A stretch of 64,000 nt of DNA, taken from assembly GCF_009939225.1 (NCBI RefSeq), contig NZ_JAACJR010000003.1, positions 310,001-374,000 on the forward strand, in the 5' to 3' direction. The notes beneath the pieces were generated by a model, which was given only the letters and a program-made list of their open reading frames with translations, was not told the origin of the DNA and did not search any database. The DNA comes from Sediminibacterium soli (GTDB taxonomy: Bacteria; Bacteroidota; Bacteroidia; Chitinophagales; Chitinophagaceae). The position numbers were made by a program, and so were the translations under genes. Numbering within the stretch: position 1 is the first letter of the stretch; each line of letters starts with the position of its first letter. Positions 60,921 through 64,000 of the stretch are shown here, piece after piece.

Positions 60921-61674
60921 AACTGCCCGATTTAAGTATATAATAACCGGAATTGAGGAAGTTCACGTTCTCTGCATGGTAATGGTATACGCCGTTGGGA
61001 AATTCGGTGGTTGCGGCAAAATGACCATTGTATGCATCGAGTCCGGTGGGGTAACTGCCGTCTTTGTCCTTGCGTCCGTACAAAGGAAACCCATCGCGCA
61101 GAAAACCGATCAGGTTGGCATCGTCCAGCGAAGTGTAAGCACCGGTAACATGGTAATGGTAATTCTGGCTTTGCGCCGGGTGCGCACCTGCTTTGTCGAA
61201 AGAGGAAATGATGCCCGCATCGATGGATACACCTCCCATCTCCAGGTTATTGAATATGGCCACGCCGTTCAACGCCATACCGATAGGCCCCAGGCTGGTG
61301 GCTTCGTGTGTACTGGCAACCGCAGGTTTGGAAGGAATGGTCATGGTGTAATTCTGTACGCCGATGGCACCATTCGGGTTGCTGGCATGGCCCGTGGGGA
61401 ACGCCTCATACAGGGCATTGCCGGCACCCCAGTAGGGCGATTTGTGGTTGGGGCGCCCATCGCTCCGCAGCACCAGGTTATCGCCGCTGGTCGTAACGGT
61501 TACATACCCCGTGACCATTTTGGCGTTAACAACGCCGGCAATATCCACCACCGTTGTTCCAGATGAGTTTGTGCCGGTATTCGTACCGGTGTTGGTGCTC
61601 GTATTAGTGTTATCACCACTCTTGCTGCAGGCGATCAACGCCAGCAGCGTAAAAAAGCAGAACATCCTGTTCAT
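60889..61674 (-). CDS. YHYH-domain exported lipoprotein
   Basis: This surface or periplasmic protein has a lipoprotein signal (LLALIACS, Cys about 16) and a low-complexity Thr/Asn/Gly/Ser linker (about 20-41). The YHYH domain carries the motifs QNYHYHVTG and GVYHYHAEN, with HPAQSQ between, which is a histidine set suited to metal binding. 261 aa. It heads the operon with the MORN-like and SCO genes. The YHYH family has no proven function; the SCO partner suggests copper handling, which is an inference. Confidence 0.88.
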   Translation of the reverse strand: MNRMFCFFTLLALIACSKSGDNTNTSTNTGTNTGTNSSGTTVVDIAGVVNAKMVTGYVTVTTSGDNLVLRSDGRPNHKSPYWGAGNALYEAFPTGHASNPNGAIGVQNYTMTIPSKPAVASTHEATSLGPIGMALNGVAIFNNLEMGGVSIDAGIISSFDKAGAHPAQSQNYHYHVTGAYTSLDDANLIGFLRDGFPLYGRKDKDGSYPTGLDAYNGHFAATTEFPNGVYHYHAENVNFLNSGYYILKSGSYAGTKGTFVF

Positions 61675-61796
61675 AAGGCTGATTTTCCTATTTGACGCAG
61701 GACAGATACAAAACCTTCGGGCAAAAAAAAATTTCGATATGCGAGTGGCGCCAAATCGGCGATCGGCAATCGAACCTCCTACAATTCTCTCCCTTC

Positions 61797-63656
61797 CTAT
61801 CTGCCGAACATTCTGTCCAGGTAGTCTTCTTTGAACTCAACATAGGTAGGGCTGCCGGTGGGGGTGCTGTTGGGGGTATGGCAGGTGAACAGGTCTTCGA
61901 TAAGCGTTAACATTTCTTTTTGCGACAGGGTCTGTCCCGCCTTGATGGCCTGCTGTCTGGCCATACAGCGAACCAGTTTCTCCCGTTTGCTGAATTTGAT
62001 ATCGCTGCTGAAATGCTTGAACTGTTCGATAAGCAGTTCGATCGAATGTTTTTCGTTGCCGGCATCCATATCTGCCGGTATGCCCTGTATCACGAAGCTG
62101 TTGCTGCCAAAGGGTTCTACCTGGTAACCGATGGTCTGCAGATCGGGCAGCAGGTCGGTGAGCAGGGCTGCATCGGCATGGCCCAGTTCGAGGGTGGAGG
62201 GGAACATCGTTTGCTGTGTGGCCATTTTTTTTCCATGCGCGGCAATACCAAAACGCTCGTATAAAATCCGTTCATGTGCAAACTGCTGGTGAACAAGCAG
62301 GAAGCCATTGTTGGTGGATGCGATGATATAGGTAGTATGCAATTGCAGCAGGGGTTTTTCTGCCAGCACCTGTATGGCGGGTCCGCTGGCCACATGCGGC
62401 TTCAGTAAAAGACTGCCGGCATCTGCAGCCGGTGATGCATCGGTTGTTCCTAACGGTGTTTCGCCCGCTGTATCGTAAAAACTTTTCCAGTGCTTCAGGT
62501 CGCTTTTGTTATCGCGTTCGATAAAATGCGCCTGGTGTTTCTGTGTAAAAGCTTTGAACAGATCGGATGAAACGGCCGCGTCTTTTTTTTCGGTCGTGAA
62601 GGGTTTGTTCACAGCATCCAGGTTCTGTATATCTGCATTCAGTGTAAAATCGAGCGAAGGCGATATACTGAACTGTGCCAGCGCATGTTTCACCGCGGCC
62701 TGTGCAAATGCATATACGATCTTCTCGTCCTCGAACTTGATCTCCTGTTTGGTAGGGTGCACATTGATATCCACCTGTGATGGATCAAGATCGATATACA
62801 GCACATAACTCGGAAAACTGTCTTTGGCGATCATGCTCTCAAACGCGCTGTTGACCGCGTGGTTCAGATAAGCGCTTTTGATAAAACGGTTATTGACAAA
62901 GAAATACTGGTCGCCCCTTGTTTTGCGCGCAGTCTCGGGTTTGCCTGCAAAACCATGGATGTTCATGTAATCGGTTTCCTCTTTTACCTGCACCAGTTTG
63001 GCGTTGTAGGAGCTGCCCAGTACCTGTACGATCCTGCTCTTAAGACTTCCTGCTTCGAGGTGGAACATTTCCTGGCCGTTGGCGGTAAGCGAGAAAAAAA
63101 TGTTGGGGAAAGCCATGGCTACGCGGATGAACTCATCCACGATATGCCGCATTTCCGCCGCATTGCTTTTCAGGAAATTCCGCCTGGCGGGTACGCTGAA
63201 GAAAAGATTCTTCATGCTGATGCTGGTGCCCACAGGGCAGGCGCAGGGCTCCTGTTTCAGTACGCTGCTGTTCTCTATCTCTATATAAGTGCCTAATTCA
63301 TCCTCCGGTCTCCGGGTCTTCAGCTCCACCTGCGCAACCGCGGCAATGGAAGCCAGCGCTTCGCCGCGGAAGCCCATGGTCCTGATGCGGAAAAGATCGT
63401 CGATATGGCGGATCTTGCTGGTGGCATGCCGCTCAAAAGCCATGCGCGCATCGGTTTCGCTCATACCCCTGCCGTTATCGATCACCTGTATCAGCGCTTT
63501 GCCGGCATCGCTCACGATCAGTTTGATCTCGGTGGCGCCCGCATCGGCCGCATTTTCCAGCAGCTCTTTGACAGCGCTTGCCGGCCGCTGGATCACCTCG
63601 CCCGCCGCTATCTGGTTCGCAATATTATCCGGTAACAATTGTATGATATCCGCCAC
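61797..63656 (-). CDS. mutL: DNA mismatch repair protein MutL
   Basis: This protein links mismatch recognition by MutS to strand excision. The N-terminal GHKL ATPase has IAAGEVIQRPASAVKELLENA, DNGRGM, ATSKIRHIDDLF and MGFRGEALASI. The S5-type middle domain has NNRFIKSAYLN and VHPTKQEIKF. A C-terminal dimerisation domain follows. In the endonuclease-type C-terminus the DQHAxxERxxYE motif reads HQQFAHERILYE (about 456), losing the metal-binding Asp and His, while CMARQQAIKAGQ is kept. 619 aa, normal length. The gene diverges from the M3 peptidase. Confidence 0.96.
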   Translation of the reverse strand: MADIIQLLPDNIANQIAAGEVIQRPASAVKELLENAADAGATEIKLIVSDAGKALIQVIDNGRGMSETDARMAFERHATSKIRHIDDLFRIRTMGFRGEALASIAAVAQVELKTRRPEDELGTYIEIENSSVLKQEPCACPVGTSISMKNLFFSVPARRNFLKSNAAEMRHIVDEFIRVAMAFPNIFFSLTANGQEMFHLEAGSLKSRIVQVLGSSYNAKLVQVKEETDYMNIHGFAGKPETARKTRGDQYFFVNNRFIKSAYLNHAVNSAFESMIAKDSFPSYVLYIDLDPSQVDINVHPTKQEIKFEDEKIVYAFAQAAVKHALAQFSISPSLDFTLNADIQNLDAVNKPFTTEKKDAAVSSDLFKAFTQKHQAHFIERDNKSDLKHWKSFYDTAGETPLGTTDASPAADAGSLLLKPHVASGPAIQVLAEKPLLQLHTTYIIASTNNGFLLVHQQFAHERILYERFGIAAHGKKMATQQTMFPSTLELGHADAALLTDLLPDLQTIGYQVEPFGSNSFVIQGIPADMDAGNEKHSIELLIEQFKHFSSDIKFSKREKLVRCMARQQAIKAGQTLSQKEMLTLIEDLFTCHTPNSTPTGSPTYVEFKEDYLDRMFGR

Positions 63657-63735
63657 TGGCCCTCTCTTTTGATAAAGTTTGTAAAAATAGAACAGCTTTG
63701 GGAAAGTTTAGAATTTTCCTAAGCCCCGCCCTTCG

Positions 63736-63743
63736 TAAATTTG
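63736..63743 (+). promoter_or_regulatory. -7 promoter box TAAATTTG before the M3 peptidase gene
   Basis: An exact TAnnTTTG match 20 bases before the ATG at 63764. No convincing TTTG at the -33 position. Confidence 0.5.
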
Positions 63744-63763
63744 ACGATTAAAACATACGTGTA

Positions 63764-64000
63764 ATGACAGTAAGTGCGGATATCAAAAAACTGGAAAGAC
63801 ATTTTGTACCCGGGGATTTTACGATCAGCGACTGGGCTTCGCTGGAGCCTTTGTTCAGGAACCTTGCCGACAGACCCCTCCATTCGCGCGGCGACCTGGA
63901 GCAGTGGATGCGGGATATCAGTGAAGTGGAGGCCGTGGTAAGCGAAGATGCCTGCTGGCGCCAGATCAGGATGACCTGCGATACCACCGATAAATCGCTC
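63764..64000 (+). CDS. M3-family oligoendopeptidase (3' end outside window)
   Basis: Only the first 79 residues are visible and the frame is open to the window edge. They read MTVSADIKKLERHFVPGDFTI, then ISDWASLEPLF, and RPLHSRGDLEQWMRDISEVEAVVSEDACWRQIRMTCDT. This is the conserved N-terminal helical block of PepF/M3-type oligoendopeptidases in Bacteroidota. The catalytic HExxH domain lies beyond the window. The start is supported by the -7 box TAAATTTG, 20 bases upstream. Confidence 0.75.
   Translation, partial: MTVSADIKKLERHFVPGDFTISDWASLEPLFRNLADRPLHSRGDLEQWMRDISEVEAVVSEDACWRQIRMTCDTTDKSL

Overview
The window comes from a Bacteroidota chromosome, most like family Chitinophagaceae. The evidence is a SusC/SusD pair, a GldH gliding lipoprotein, many lipoproteins, promoters of the TTTG-N19-21-TAnnTTTG type with the -7 box close to the start codon, and almost no Shine-Dalgarno sequences. 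Nearly all of it is ordinary chromosomal coding DNA of about 50% GC. The exception is 4.9-6.5 kb, which holds an IS3-family remnant, an AT-rich gene relic and an unassigned structured RNA. I found no intact prophage, CRISPR array, rRNA or standard tRNA.

Layout. 1-4.9 kb: SusC (5' end missing) and SusD, then a terminator. 4.9-6.6 kb: IS remnant, gene relic, tRNA-like RNA on the minus strand. 6.6-12 kb: Lrp regulator, Wzz-like and O-antigen-ligase-like envelope proteins, a lone DppC-type permease, a 29-residue membrane peptide, a GT2 glycosyltransferase. 12-24.3 kb: MarR regulator and acyl-CoA dehydrogenase, peptidoglycan amidase, S9 peptidase, AhpD-like protein, KorB, LuxR response regulator, cupin protein, Sua5, RNase HII, heme A synthase. 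24.4-32.9 kb: membrane patatin coupled to a GH5-CBM6 enzyme, lipid kinase, FabH, alpha/beta hydrolase, acyltransferase-like membrane protein. 33-37 kb: TypA, zinc-ribbon protein, a small exported protein, Obg. 37-45 kb: a phenylacetate (paa) catabolic cluster made of paaABCDGIY plus a tetR-paaE unit, both carrying the same palindromic operator, with two unrelated plus-strand genes between them. 45-50.5 kb: PfkB kinase, aspartate-semialdehyde dehydrogenase behind a probable leader-peptide attenuator, DUF2461 protein, DNA ligase. 50.6-64 kb: Nudix-winged-helix protein, YicC, the gldH-kinase-regulator operon, a degenerate ureohydrolase, M13 peptidase, PBP4-type peptidase, a YHYH/MORN/SCO operon, MutL, and the start of an M3 oligoendopeptidase.

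Three things stand out. First, a 14-codon Lys/Thr-rich leader ORF upstream of asd is followed by mutually exclusive antiterminator and terminator hairpins. Second, many intergenic gaps hold long imperfect palindromes built from short repeated words, belonging to several unrelated sequence families; many of them begin at or overlap a stop codon. Third, a 171-nt minus-strand RNA has ends that form an acceptor-like stem stacked directly on a T-arm, followed at once by a strong terminator.
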